In this document: positions 1 through 8,561 of the stretch, piece after piece
Layout of the letters: each line of letters starts with the position of its first letter
Position numbering within the stretch: the first letter of the stretch is position 1
Origin: Vampirovibrio sp041737375
GTDB lineage: Bacteria; Cyanobacteriota; Vampirovibrionia; Vampirovibrionales; Vampirovibrionaceae
Direction: 5' to 3'
NCBI RefSeq assembly: GCF_041737375.1
Contig: NZ_JBGSRV010000001.1
Span: forward strand, 1-49,575
DNA: 49,575 bases
Program-made: the position numbers and the translations under genes
Notes under the pieces: generated by a model
The model's input: only the letters and a program-made list of their open reading frames with translations
Database searches by the model: none
Told to the model about the DNA's origin: nothing

Positions 1-133
1 CATTGAACGTTGCTTTGCCTGGCTGGGCAAATTTAGAAAGCTTGAAATCCGCTACGAGTATCACTGGCAGAACTGGGAAGCCTTCTGGCAGCTTGGCTGT
101 GCCATGCTCTGCCTTCAAAAAGTTACCGTATGA
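1..133 (+). pseudogene. Transposase C-terminal fragment (IS5/IS4-like DDE)
   Basis: The first 43 codons read as the end of a DDE transposase: an IERCFAWLGKFRKL segment followed by RYEYHWQNW, matching the conserved C-terminal E-helix of IS5-type transposases. The 5' part lies outside the window. The TGA stop at 131-133 overlaps the first ATG of the next reading frame. This is a remnant or the 3' edge of an IS whose body is to the left. It probably truncated the acyltransferase that follows. Family call is from motif recognition only. Confidence 0.7.
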
Positions 134-768
134 GTTCTAACAAGCTTGGAGACGGGATCACGACGCTCGCCCTGCTGACGTTAAGCTGGGCTATACATTC
201 CCCGCTTCCAATCTTTATGCTCATGTTCTATGCAGGGTTGGTACTTCCCAAATGGAACGATTTTTTTGGACGACTGGCTGCTATCCCCATGAACGAGATA
301 GTGGTCTTTCTTTTGTACGTTGGTATTAACGCCCTCTTGATGAAAGGCAGTTTCGGCCTGCTGCGGGGAGCACCCGTGACAATGCTTAGTTTCATCCTGC
401 TGGGAATGCTAACCAACAGTCCTTCTGAGAAATTCTCTTGGCTGGAAAACAGAATTTTGAATTACCTTGGCAAAATTTCTTACAGCTTTTACCTGTTTCA
501 ATTTATTACCATGTATATTTTGGCTTATTGGCTGTTTCCGATGTTGCCAGTTGAATTCGTCAGTCGGCAGTTTCTGGCGCTCGGACTGGTTTTAATTGTC
601 GCTAACGTGGCCGTCTCGCTGCTGATTGCCCACTGGAATTACCGCTTGGTTGAGGAACCTAGTTTGAAGCTGGGTAAGCTTTTTTCTCTAAAGGCGGCCG
701 CCCAGTCAAAGTTACCAATGGCTGCAGCAACCGAAGAGTCGGCGATCTTGCTCCGCCAAACGATCTGA
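130..768 (+). pseudogene. 5'-truncated acyltransferase-3 (OafA/YrhL type) membrane protein
   Basis: The 212 residues contain about six hydrophobic segments and end with a typical acyltransferase-3 C-terminus: LGKISYSFYLFQF followed about 50 residues later by YRLVEEPSLKLGK. Full-length members have about 350-400 residues and ten membrane helices, so the N-terminal half including the catalytic His region is missing. The frame runs straight into the transposase fragment upstream, which points to truncation by an IS. Known members O-acylate surface sugars, which fits the polysaccharide genes nearby. The first ATG may be fortuitous. The last 130 bases overlap the opposite-strand gene at 639-1970. 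Confidence 0.7.
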
Positions 769-1970
769 AGCGTCCAGCAGATCAAGTTTTTAATCGCCAG
801 TTTTTTCTGAAAGCGTTTCATAAGCGGCACTGGTATGATTTTCAATAAAGCGCCCGCTGCATAATGGTAAGGGCGAAAGTGATAGCCGTGTTCCTCTTTC
901 GATTGGATCAGCTCGACGGCAACAGAACCTGCATGGCCACTCAGCACCTTGATTTTGTACCAATCCCGCTTCCGATAATAGTTTGTCATGTTAAATAATG
1001 AACTGTAATTTTCAAGCTTGTTTAAAATTTCCAGATCCAGCAGGGTGCGGAGGCATTTGAAACATTGTCCGCAGTTACCGGCATCCTCATCCGGCGCCAC
1101 GCATACGTTCAGATGCAGTTGCGACAGGGCCAGTTCGCTTACGATTTTCGTTTTCCCGCTTCTCGTATATTGACTGCCGCTGGGAATACACTCCATTGTT
1201 TCCGTAGATAAAAGGGATAACGTAATCGGATCGGAATAACATGTGTCATGGATTGGGCCGACGAAAGACTTGGAGTAATCACAGGAAGAGGCATAATAAT
1301 ATTTCCGGAACAGCTTTTGGAGGATTAGCACCGCTGATATGTTCCGGGGCGTATTGGTTTGCTGGAAATTCATCTGGAGCAGGTCGCTCAAGTTTGAATC
1401 AATTTTAATGAAGGGGAGCTGGATTTCTTCTGAAATTGATTTAATGTTGTGAAATCGCTTATTAAATAATGTGCGGGCCGGTTCGCTTTGCTCGTCCCCG
1501 TGGGCACCCACATTGTTGAATACCAGATGGGTGAGCTTGAACGAATCCGGGATATCAGGTTGATACAGATGATCGGCCAGGGTGCAGAAAGAATCGATTC
1601 CGGCGGAAAAACCTGTTACCACCCCTTTGGGTGGTTCATAAGACGTCCCGTAATCAAAACCGGCGTGCGCGTGAATGTCAATTAAGCACAAACCGGGAAT
1701 GATTTGTACCAGAATCGGCATATAATAGCGGGTTAAATTATAGTATAGCTTTTCCGAAACGGGTGCCGCTAGCTCAATGTCTTCTCCCAACTTCATAGCC
1801 AGGATCAATAGCCCCACCAGAAAGCCATCTAGCTTTTCATGAACCAGATAATCCTGGTATTGTTGATCGACTTGATACCAGAGGGCCGTTTTTTGTTCCG
1901 CAAATTCAACTGACGCAATCAGCTTTGCGGAATCACCGTGTACTACAATATCAGGTTTACCAATTTTCAC
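639..1970 (-). CDS. PP-loop ATPase-like protein (asparagine synthase/QueC-like fold)
   Basis: 443 residues. The segment VTGFSAGIDSF (about 118-128) resembles the SGGxDS pyrophosphate-binding loop of N-type ATP pyrophosphatases. A Cys cluster C290, C300, C303 and C306 looks like a metal site. In this fold ATP adenylates a carboxylate or similar group; the substrate cannot be told. Proteins of this type occur in exopolysaccharide and O-antigen loci, in keeping with the neighbours. The C-terminal 43 codons overlap, antisense, the end of the truncated acyltransferase, so the original stop may lie elsewhere and the tail may be altered. Start is the first ATG; I see no strong ribosome site. Confidence 0.6.
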   Translation of the reverse strand: MKIGKPDIVVHGDSAKLIASVEFAEQKTALWYQVDQQYQDYLVHEKLDGFLVGLLILAMKLGEDIELAAPVSEKLYYNLTRYYMPILVQIIPGLCLIDIHAHAGFDYGTSYEPPKGVVTGFSAGIDSFCTLADHLYQPDIPDSFKLTHLVFNNVGAHGDEQSEPARTLFNKRFHNIKSISEEIQLPFIKIDSNLSDLLQMNFQQTNTPRNISAVLILQKLFRKYYYASSCDYSKSFVGPIHDTCYSDPITLSLLSTETMECIPSGSQYTRSGKTKIVSELALSQLHLNVCVAPDEDAGNCGQCFKCLRTLLDLEILNKLENYSSLFNMTNYYRKRDWYKIKVLSGHAGSVAVELIQSKEEHGYHFRPYHYAAGALLKIIPVPLMKRFQKKLAIKNLICWTLQIVWRSKIADSSVAAAIGNFDWAAAFREKSLPSFKLGSSTKR

Positions 1971-2215
1971 AACGAATCCCTTTAACAGCTTGAGTCGATT
2001 TTGAGACTTAACCTAAAATTTAACTATGTTAGTGAACAAATGAAAATGCCAATGGATGGCGACTGATTAGCTCAGTTTTGTTTCAACCGGGGAAGCCATG
2101 GTTAGGATATGATTTGGGTATCTGGGTGATACGCAGTCTTTCGTTTTACACTTTTATGGTTTAATCGCAATATGGAGACTTCTGGGATTTAAGCTAAAGA
2201 CAGTGGCCGATTCAC

Positions 2216-2470
2216 TTATTTTGCATGATCTATATTGTTTATGTTGCCGGAATCCAGCTGAAAACTCGCCAGGATCTGTTCTACCTTGATTTCCAATTGC
2301 TCGCTGGCGTCGCGCCCAACGCAGACTCGTAGAGGTTGTTGCAAGTAATTAGCACGCTGCGTCAGGAAAAGCGCGTAGGCTTTGCCAATATCAAAATAAC
2401 TGGACTGGTTAAAATTCTCGTTGACAATGGCGTGTATATCATAGCGCCCCCAGAACGATTTGATGCTCAT
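2216..2470 (-). pseudogene. Phosphomannomutase N-terminal remnant
   Basis: The 84-residue product begins MSIKSFWGRYDIHAIV and continues with IGKAYALFL and VCVGRDAS. It aligns along its length with the first about 80 residues of the full phosphomannomutase at 16287-17753 (MASSTFWGRYDIRAVV, IGKAYARFL, VSVGFDAR). It lacks the catalytic TASHNP loop, the DGDSDR metal site and domains 2-4, so it cannot be an enzyme. It is a decayed paralogue. I start it at the ATG at 2470, matching the paralogue, rather than at an upstream ATG at 2515. Confidence 0.7.
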
Positions 2471-2519
2471 ACTACGCTTTCTACTATGAATATAGCAAAA
2501 AGAGTAGCACATCATTACT

Positions 2520-2566
2520 ATGAATCAAGCTTCAATAATTGTCATGGGCCTGGCATTTTTGCCTAG
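2520..2566 (+). pseudogene. 5' piece of a small ORF interrupted by the IS701-type element
   Basis: ATG at 2520 opens a frame reading MNQASIIVMGLAFLP up to the left end of the IS. It joins in frame with the coding-like stretch just after the right end (3940-4051) once one copy of TAG is removed, giving about 52 residues. I do not recognise the product. Whether it was expressed is unknown. Confidence 0.35.
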
Positions 2567-2589
2567 TACTACAGCCGTGAGTTAAGTTG
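2567..2589 (+). repeat. Left terminal inverted repeat of the IS701-type element
   Basis: Starts TACTACAGCCGTGAGTTAAG and is identical in reverse complement to 3912-3934 over 23 bp. Confidence 0.9.
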
Positions 2590-2635
2590 ATATAAACTGG
2601 TGGGATTATTGAAGGTATTGAGGAGCAGGTGACAG

Positions 2636-3932
2636 ATGAATCGGTTGTCCTTGCAGGAAGACTTGTGGGACTTGGTGAGTCGGTTGCGGCCTTATTTTTC
2701 TCGTTCTGCGCCGTATGGCAACGCCTGGAAATATATTGAAGGCTTGTTGAAGCCGGTGGAGCGAAAGAATAGCTGGCAACTGGCAGAGGCCTGCGGGGAC
2801 AGCACGCCGGATAAAGTGCAGTTTTTGCTGGACCGGGCCGTATGGGATGCGGATTTGGCCCGAGATGAGATAATTGGCTCTGTCAAAGAGCATCTGGCCG
2901 AACCCGGTGGTGTGCTCGTGGTGGATGAAACGGGCTTTCTGAAAAAGGGGATTCATTCAGCTGGCGTACAACGGCAGTATAGTGGCACGGCAGGACGAAT
3001 TGAGAATTGTCAGGTGGGTGTTTTTCTGGCCTACACCACCACTCAGGGGAATGTCCTGGTTGACCGGGCCCTGTATCTTCCTCAGGAATGGCTGAATTCC
3101 CCAGAGCGTTGCCAAAATGCTGGAATCCCCGAAAATAGGGTCTTTCAAACCAAACCGCAACTAGCCCTGGAGATGATTGAGCACGCTTTGGGGCAGGATT
3201 TACCCGTGAGTTGGGTCACCGGAGATGCTGTATATGGCAACAACAGCAAACTGCGAAATTGGTTGGAAAAGGCTCAAATTCCGTATGTTTTGGGTGTCTG
3301 TTCTCAGGAAACTGTGACCATTGGTTTTGAATTCTGGCGAGCTGCCAAACTCCGGGAAAACTTACCTGCTGAAGCCTGGCAGAGGCTTAGTGCCGGAAGC
3401 GGCAGTAAGGGAGAACGCTGGTATGATTGGGTCTGTATACCGACTAATCATATGCTGGGTTCAGATTGGCAGCGGTATCTTCTGGTTCGCCGCTCGATTG
3501 AAAAGCCACAAGAGGTCTCCTTTTACCGGGTATTTTGCAAAGCAGATACCACATTGGCTTAAATGGTGCGCGTTGCCGGACAGCGCTGGAGCGTGGAGCA
3601 ATGCTTTCAGTTGGCCAAAGGAGAAACCGGCTTGGACCAGTATGAAGTTCGAAAATGGAAGGGTTGGTATCGCCATATTACGCTATCCATGCTGACCCTT
3701 GCATTTTTGGTGGTGCAGCGAGCCTGCAAAAAAAGGGGTTCAAACAGAAGATCTTATTGCCCTTTGCGTGCCGGAAATTCGTAAACTATTGGGTCACCGG
3801 CTCTTTAGACACACCCTATCCTGGCCTTTTATTCAACATTGGTCTAATTGGCGAGGAAGGCACCAAAAACTTGCTCAACAATGTCACCAGGCTACACGAC
3901 TCGCCAGGAACCAACTTAACTCACGGCTGTAG
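2636..3932 (+). pseudogene. IS701-family transposase (DDE_5 type), nonsense codon plus frameshift
   Basis: The first frame (2636-3562, 308 residues) has family hallmarks: WQLAEACGD, VLVVDETGFLKKG with the first catalytic Asp, and WVTGDAVYGN with the second. TAA at 3560-3562 stops it at TTLA, where the family normally continues into ELVRVAGQRW. Reading continues in the same frame from 3563 as VRVAGQRWSVEQCFQLAKGE, which carries the catalytic Glu. It then breaks at a run of seven A near 3728-3735, and the true C-terminus (VQTEDLIALCVPEIRKLL to HQKLAQQCHQ) lies one frame over. One nonsense and one indel mutation explain everything. The start has GGAG-like bases about ten upstream. Confidence 0.85.
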
Positions 3933-3934
3933 TA
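3912..3934 (-). repeat. Right terminal inverted repeat of the IS701-type element
   Basis: Perfect 23-bp reverse complement of 2567-2589. The stop codon of the shifted transposase C-terminus lies inside it. Confidence 0.9.
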
Positions 3935-3939
3935 TTTAG

Positions 3940-4051
3940 TGAACTCCACCAGAACCACATTGGATTTGCCGTGTGGGATTATCTGGATGACAATTTCAGG
4001 GTGGATCCAGAAATCCTGACCTACATGCAGCAATTGCCCAAAAGCCAATGA
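3940..4051 (+). pseudogene. 3' piece of the small ORF interrupted by the IS701-type element
   Basis: Directly after the IS the frame reads ELHQNHIGFAVWDYLDD and continues to a TGA at 4049-4051. It is coding-like and in frame with the 2520-2566 piece after removing the IS and one target repeat. The family is not recognised. Confidence 0.35.
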
Positions 4052-4398
4052 TTGAGAGCATTGGGTCTATTTGAAAAGATTGAGCCATTGTCTGACCTCC
4101 CTTAAGCGGTTTACGAGACTGCTACCGTTTTGAGTGACAATGTAGTGCTTTTGAGAACAATATGGTAAAGTAGAGTCTATTGGTTCTGAATTTCAAAAAT
4201 CTCGTTTTACATCCTCACTGTAGTTTCCCAGCAGTTCTCCACCGGCAATTAAAGGCTTTAAGGCTTGATTAATGTGCGGAATAATTCAATGGTCGTCCTT
4301 AAGCAATTAAACAATAGCATCTGTTTTATTAACTAAAGTTTTTAGTTTCCTCAGTTTCTACATTCATCGGTGCCCGAAAATCTCATAAGGTCTTGTTT
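4052..4398. other. Intergenic region upstream of the glycosyltransferase gene
   Basis: About 350 bases without a credible gene on either strand. It is AT-rich towards the right and must hold the promoter of the following gene. I see no clear -35/-10 pair that I would defend. Confidence 0.5.
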
Positions 4399-5250
4399 AT
4401 GTCAGCCAATGTTCAAACCAGTTCAGAAAGCATTTTGGGTGTAGATGCACTATCTGCCACTCCCTATAAAGTTTCGTATGTGCTTAATATTCCAATTGCC
4501 AGCCTTACTTATCAGCAAGTGCTTTCTTATCTGGAAGAGCAAATTGAGCGGAAGGCCAAAAACTTCTGTGTCACTTTAAACTTAGATATCTTGCGTTTAA
4601 CCAATGAGAACGAATCGTTTTTTAATGTGGTGAAAAACGCGGATTTTATTTTTGCGGATGGTATGCCCATCATCTGGCTCTCGCAAGCCAAAGGTCTGCG
4701 TTCTGAAAACACCATTCCATTGCCTGAGCGGGTGCCCGGTTGTGACATTGTGCAGGACATGTGTCGCCTGTCTCACGAAAAAGGGTATAAACTGTTTATT
4801 TTAGGCGCTGGCCCCGGTGTTGCGGATATGGCCAGCCAAAAGCTGAAACAACAGCTCCCCAACATCAATGTGGTTGGCACTTATTGCCCCAGCGCCGCCG
4901 AGTTGAGCAATGACGCTCAAAGCCAGGAAATCATTAAAACCATTAACGCCACCGCGGCGCAGGTTCTATTTGTGGCCCTAGGCGCTCCCAAGCAGGAAAA
5001 CTGGGTTTACCGTCATCGTGACCAACTGGCCCCCTATGTGATTTTGCCCTGTGGCGGTTCCATTGATTTTATCGCAGGCACTCAAAAAAAGTCGCCGACT
5101 TGGTTGGGTAACTTAGGACTGGAATGGCTGTATCGGCTAGCCTGTAATCCCAAAAGACTGTTTAAGCGCTATATTCTGGATGATCTTCCTTTTTTGATTA
5201 AGGCCTACTGCAAAAACATCCGCTGGCAGCCTTTTGCCGCCTTTTCGTAG
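4399..5250 (+). CDS. WecB/TagA/CpsF-family glycosyltransferase (GT26)
   Basis: 283 residues with family signatures in order: NLDILRLTNENESF (N-terminal sugar-nucleotide region), FADGMPIIWLSQ, FILGAGPGVADMA, FVALGAPKQENWVYRH and GGSIDFIAGTQKKSP near the C-terminus. Known members add N-acetylmannosamine or related sugars to undecaprenyl-linked acceptors at the inner membrane face during cell-wall or surface polymer synthesis. I chose ATG 4399 because AAGG at 4387-4390 lies 8 bases upstream; the in-frame TTG at 4393 is too close. The gene stands alone, upstream of a terminator facing manC. The exact donor sugar cannot be told. Confidence 0.88.
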   Translation: MSANVQTSSESILGVDALSATPYKVSYVLNIPIASLTYQQVLSYLEEQIERKAKNFCVTLNLDILRLTNENESFFNVVKNADFIFADGMPIIWLSQAKGLRSENTIPLPERVPGCDIVQDMCRLSHEKGYKLFILGAGPGVADMASQKLKQQLPNINVVGTYCPSAAELSNDAQSQEIIKTINATAAQVLFVALGAPKQENWVYRHRDQLAPYVILPCGGSIDFIAGTQKKSPTWLGNLGLEWLYRLACNPKRLFKRYILDDLPFLIKAYCKNIRWQPFAAFS

Positions 5251-5293
5251 AGGCGCAAAAAATAAAAAAAGTTATATGAAAAACGCAAGAAAT

Positions 5294-5327
5294 AAAAAAT
5301 GCCCCCATCTGATGGGGGCATTTTTTT
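5294..5327. terminator. Bidirectional rho-independent terminator
   Basis: Stem ATGCCCCCA pairing with TGGGGGCAT around a short loop, with an A-run on the left and seven T on the right. It serves both the glycosyltransferase gene (+) and manC (-), which converge here. Confidence 0.9.
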
Positions 5328-5383
5328 AGGAGCAAAACCTGATTTCTGGCTTGGTGGGTGAGTGCTTTCCCAAAGGCCACGGT

Positions 5384-6457
5384 TTAAACGGGGCTTAGGG
5401 TCACCAATTTGGGTTGCAGTTGGTTTTGAATCTGTCCAATTTTTTGAGAGTCGCCCAGGTTGGTTAGCAGAAAGCCATCTTGTGTTTGAACGGCAATAAT
5501 TTGGGAAAACCCGCTGACTGCCATGGGACGATCTGTTTTGTTGACGAGTAGGGAACCCGTAGTGCCATCGGCGATTACGTTCCCTTGAATGACGTTACCA
5601 ACGTCGTCCTTGGACAACATTTCATAAATGCTGTCCCAGCTCCCCACATCGGACCATTGTACGTCTAGCGGGATGACTACGGCGCGATCCGTTTTCTCCA
5701 TAACCGCAAAGTCAAACGAGATGCTGGGGAGTTCCGCAAAGTGGCTCAAAAGCGTTTCGTAATCCAAGGTTAAAAAGGGTTCGATTTCTGAAAAATGATT
5801 TCTTAATTCAGCGTAAAGCGTTTCAATGGTGAGGGCAAAAACACCCGCATTCCAGTAATAGCCACCTTCGCTGAGATAAGATTCTGCCACTTCCCGATTG
5901 GGTTTTTCCTTAAACGCCTTAACTGGGAAGGCCTGCCCCATTAAAGGATTTATGGTATCCAGATCGGTGGCTGGGGCTTTAATGTAACCATATCCGGTTT
6001 CCGGCTTGTCGGGCTGGATGCCAAAAATTACGATATTGCCCGCTTTTGCCAGATCTTCGCCCAGCTTGAACGCTTGAAGGAAGGTGGGGTTTTCCACAAT
6101 TAAATGATCTGATGGTAAAAAGAGCATCACATCTGTTTTGTCAGCTCCTGCAACCGATTCCAGATACTTGGCAGCCAGCAAAATAGCGGGGGCCGTGTTT
6201 CTTGCCAAGGGTTCCGCAATCACGTTATTGGCGCACTTGGGATTAAAAGCGTTCATTAAAGTTGAAACATGATCCGCATAAGAACCACGTGTGATCACGT
6301 AACACTCATCCCCCATGCCCAAGCGCTGGCAACGCTCCAGAGTTTGCGATAACAAAACGCCGTTGCCATCAATATCTAAAAACTGCTTTGGAAAAGCCTG
6401 GGTAGAGGCGGGCCAAAGTCGAGTGCCGCTACCGCCTGCTAAAATAATCGCTTTCAT
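5384..6457 (-). CDS. manC: Mannose-1-phosphate guanylyltransferase
   Basis: 357 residues. GGSGTRLWP (8-16) and PKQFL form the nucleotide-binding signature, followed by EPLARNTAPA (82-91), LPSDH (114-118) and FKEKPN (about 190), all typical of GDP-mannose pyrophosphorylases. The enzyme makes GDP-mannose from mannose-1-phosphate and GTP in the cytoplasm. The C-terminal cupin (phosphomannose isomerase) domain of bifunctional AlgA/ManC enzymes is absent and is encoded by the next gene upstream, 42 bases away, so the two were probably split and co-transcribed. With the phosphomannomutase at 16287-17753 they complete the route from fructose-6-phosphate to GDP-mannose. Confidence 0.93.
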   Translation of the reverse strand: MKAIILAGGSGTRLWPASTQAFPKQFLDIDGNGVLLSQTLERCQRLGMGDECYVITRGSYADHVSTLMNAFNPKCANNVIAEPLARNTAPAILLAAKYLESVAGADKTDVMLFLPSDHLIVENPTFLQAFKLGEDLAKAGNIVIFGIQPDKPETGYGYIKAPATDLDTINPLMGQAFPVKAFKEKPNREVAESYLSEGGYYWNAGVFALTIETLYAELRNHFSEIEPFLTLDYETLLSHFAELPSISFDFAVMEKTDRAVVIPLDVQWSDVGSWDSIYEMLSKDDVGNVIQGNVIADGTTGSLLVNKTDRPMAVSGFSQIIAVQTQDGFLLTNLGDSQKIGQIQNQLQPKLVTLSPV

Positions 6458-6499
6458 GGGATTGGTTACTCTTCTACAAATTACTGAAATAGAGATTAC

Positions 6500-6865
6500 T
6501 TAAACTCGGGTGTAGTCATCTTCAAAACGAACGATGTCTTCTTCGGCAAAGGAACTGCCTTGTTGAACTTCGATAATTTCCAACATGGTTTCTTCCAGGT
6601 TCGCCAGCCGATGCTGGGTCTGTGCTGGAATATAAATATGCTCGCCCGTAGCGGCGACCCATGTTTTTGAACCGACCGTTACTGTGGCGTTACCCTGGGT
6701 CACAATCCAGTGTTCTTCCCGGTGGTTGTGGAGTTGCAGGCTTAAACGATGGCCGGGCTGAACACGTAACTGCTTCAACTTGTAATGCGGCATTTCCTGC
6801 AACACCGTAAAATCGCCCCAAGGACGCTCTTCCTGGTAAAGACTGGCGGGAGTGGCGGTCATCAT
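6500..6865 (-). CDS. Type II mannose-6-phosphate isomerase, stand-alone cupin
   Basis: 121 residues forming one cupin: ERPWG (13-17), LHNHREEHW (45-53) with the metal-binding His/Glu set, and YIPAQTQHR (79-86) with the last His. It matches the C-terminal domain of AlgA/ManC-type enzymes, which interconvert fructose-6-phosphate and mannose-6-phosphate. It is the first gene of a two-gene unit with manC. The start is the first of two adjacent ATGs; GAAAGG lies about ten bases upstream. A pure binding cupin is possible, but the neighbour makes isomerase likely. Confidence 0.85.
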   Translation of the reverse strand: MMTATPASLYQEERPWGDFTVLQEMPHYKLKQLRVQPGHRLSLQLHNHREEHWIVTQGNATVTVGSKTWVAATGEHIYIPAQTQHRLANLEETMLEIIEVQQGSSFAEEDIVRFEDDYTRV

Positions 6866-7376
6866 TACTGTAAAAACCTTTCAATTGGGGGTGGTAATTA
6901 TTAGTAGCTTCTTTTGAAGCATCAGGCATTATAAATTTAAACGTTAACCAGGCTGGATAACTAGGACGGAGCCTGCTGCGCCATTCTTCTAATATTTTTT
7001 AATTTCAGGGCCAAGCTAACGTTGCTTTGATAGAACATTATTTCTAACTTCTTCTTCACTTTAAAGTCTTCTGGGCTTCAAGTTAACTTTAAACTTCTCG
7101 ATGATAATGCGTCTAAAAAAAAAGGAGTGATGTAATTGATGACGAAGGACTGAGAGTTTACATAAATTTACAACTATCAACCGAGACAACTAATTTTGAC
7201 CCAGAGAATCATACCACTTCAAACAGAAATGGTTATCCACAATCATTAGACAATGCAGTTTTTGCCTGTGATACAGAATGTTTGACAGAAAATTGGGAGT
7301 GCGCCCTTTCAATACTTGAATAAAGCTTATCCCGTAAGTTCTTGAGATAGACTCTTACCTGTCAAAGTAGTTTAGC
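6866..7376. other. Intergenic region with one short coding-like frame
   Basis: No recognised gene. The only coding-like stretch is an open frame from 7117 to the TAA at 7321-7323 (+), reading DDEGLRVYINLQLSTETT and later LDNAVFACDTECLTENWE. It has no ATG, GTG or TTG near a ribosome site; the only purine-rich site, AAAGGAG at 7121-7127, leads into a different frame. It may be a decayed 3' gene piece. The rest presumably holds the promoter of the isomerase-manC unit. Confidence 0.35.
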
Positions 7377-7533
7377 AGGTTGCTGAAAAAGTCGGGTTAA
7401 TTTTTTGGATAATGGGGAGTAGCGGTTCGTTGGCAGGAGGCATAGGGTATGCGCGGGATTACAGAAGAACAGGTTGCATTATTTGCGTATGTCCATTTGG
7501 AAGAGCGCATTCCCCGGGACCATCCCCTGCGTC
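7377..7533 (+). pseudogene. Left end of a DUF772-type IS with transposase N-terminus
   Basis: AGGTTGCTGAAAAAGTC near 7378 looks like an IS terminal repeat. AGGAGG then precedes an ATG at 7449 that opens MRGITEEQVALFAYV and LEERIPRDHPLRR, the standard start of DUF772-containing transposases. Homology stops abruptly at about 7533, where another IS fragment on the other strand begins. Only about 28 codons of the transposase survive. Confidence 0.75.
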
Positions 7534-7534
7534 G

Positions 7535-7690
7535 TTCCGGCAAATCGATCCAGAAGGCCCCACTTCGCAACACCCACAAAACAGCATTCAAAAACAAGCG
7601 GTTGTCTTGCGCCGTTCTGCCCGGATCCCGTTTCTTGCCGGGTAAAACATGCTCGATTTTCTCCCATGCCAATTCATATCGTTTTGCCAC
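7535..7690 (-). pseudogene. N-terminal fragment of a second IS5-group transposase
   Basis: Reading from a GTG at 7690 the product is MAKRYELAWEKIEHVLPGKK followed by DPGRTAQDNRLFLNAVLWVL and RSGAFWIDLPER, the typical N-terminus of IS5-group transposases. After about 52 residues the match ends at the junction with the oppositely oriented fragment at 7377-7533. The two truncated IS ends are fused head to head, which indicates nested insertion and deletion. Confidence 0.75.
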
Positions 7691-7740
7691 CTCTATCCCT
7701 CCTGTCTCTACCAGAATAGTAGACCACAGGAGTTCACCTA

Positions 7741-8479
7741 GAAGATGGCCCTAGTTATGACTATGTGTTAGCCAATCCTCCTTTCGGAGAAAAGAGTAGT
7801 ATGACCTTCACCAATGAAGAAGGAGACCAGGAGAAAGACGACCTCACCTATAACCGCTAGGATTTCTGGCCACAACGTCAAACAAGCAATTAAACTTTGT
7901 CCAACATATTCGTACCATGTTGAATAGTAATGGGCAGGCGGCAGTTGTTGTACCTGATAACATGCTCTTTGAAGGTGGAGCAGGGGAGACGGTACGAAAA
8001 AAACTAATGGGAAATACTAAACTGCACACAATTTTTCGGTTACCTACTGGTATTTTCTATGCCAACGGAGTTAAGGCAAATGTGCTGTTTTTCGACAACA
8101 AACCAGCCAGCCCGAATCCATGGACTAAAGAAGTCTGGTATTACGATTACAGAACAAACATCCATCACACCCTGAAAAAGAAGAACATGCGCTTTGAGGA
8201 CTTGGAAGATTTTATCAATTGCTATAATCCATTGAATGGGTATGAGCGTCGTGAAACCTACGATCCTGAGGTAAATCCCGAAGGCCGCTGGCGCAAATAT
8301 ACCTACGATAAATTGATTGCGCAAGATAAGACCAGCCTCGATATTTTCTGGCTGAAGGATAAAAAAGCCTAACAGACCTTGAAAACCTTCCAGAACCAGA
8401 TGAATTGGCTGAGGAAATTATAGAAAACCTGGAAGCTGGCTTAGCCAGTTTTCGGGAGGTATTAATGGCGCTTAAGTAA
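7741..8479 (+). pseudogene. Type I restriction-modification methyltransferase (hsdM) remnant
   Basis: The left piece reads YDYVLANPPFGEKSSMTF, containing the NPPF catalytic motif of N6-adenine methyltransferases. It continues to a TAG at 7858-7860 where the family has Gln, then needs a one-base shift near 7871 to read TSNKQLNFVQHIRTML and VVVPDNMLFEGGAGE. A third lesion at the A-run near 8363 displaces the last 35 codons (LENLPEPDELAEEIIENLE) to another frame ending at TAA 8477-8479. The N-terminal half, with the SAM-binding motif, is gone at the IS junction. No hsdS or hsdR follows. It is unrelated in sequence to the intact HsdM at 41127-42773. Confidence 0.85.
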
Positions 8480-8561
8480 ATTTTTCAACTTGAATTCTAA
8501 TCCATACTTATTTTGCGATTGTGCCCCATTTTTATGCACATCTATCGGGAGACTTAATTTA

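Larger units (their letters stand above)
2567..3935. mobile_element. IS701-family insertion sequence, inactivated
   Basis: About 1.37 kb bounded by perfect 23-bp inverted repeats (2567-2589 and 3912-3934, outer bases TACTACAGCCGTGAG). Bases next to the ends are CTAG on the left and TTAG on the right, close to the 4-bp YTAR-type duplication usual for IS701, with one mismatch. The single transposase gene carries a nonsense codon and a frameshift, so the copy cannot move by itself. It interrupts a small open frame and sits between the phosphomannomutase remnant and the glycosyltransferase gene. Confidence 0.85.
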
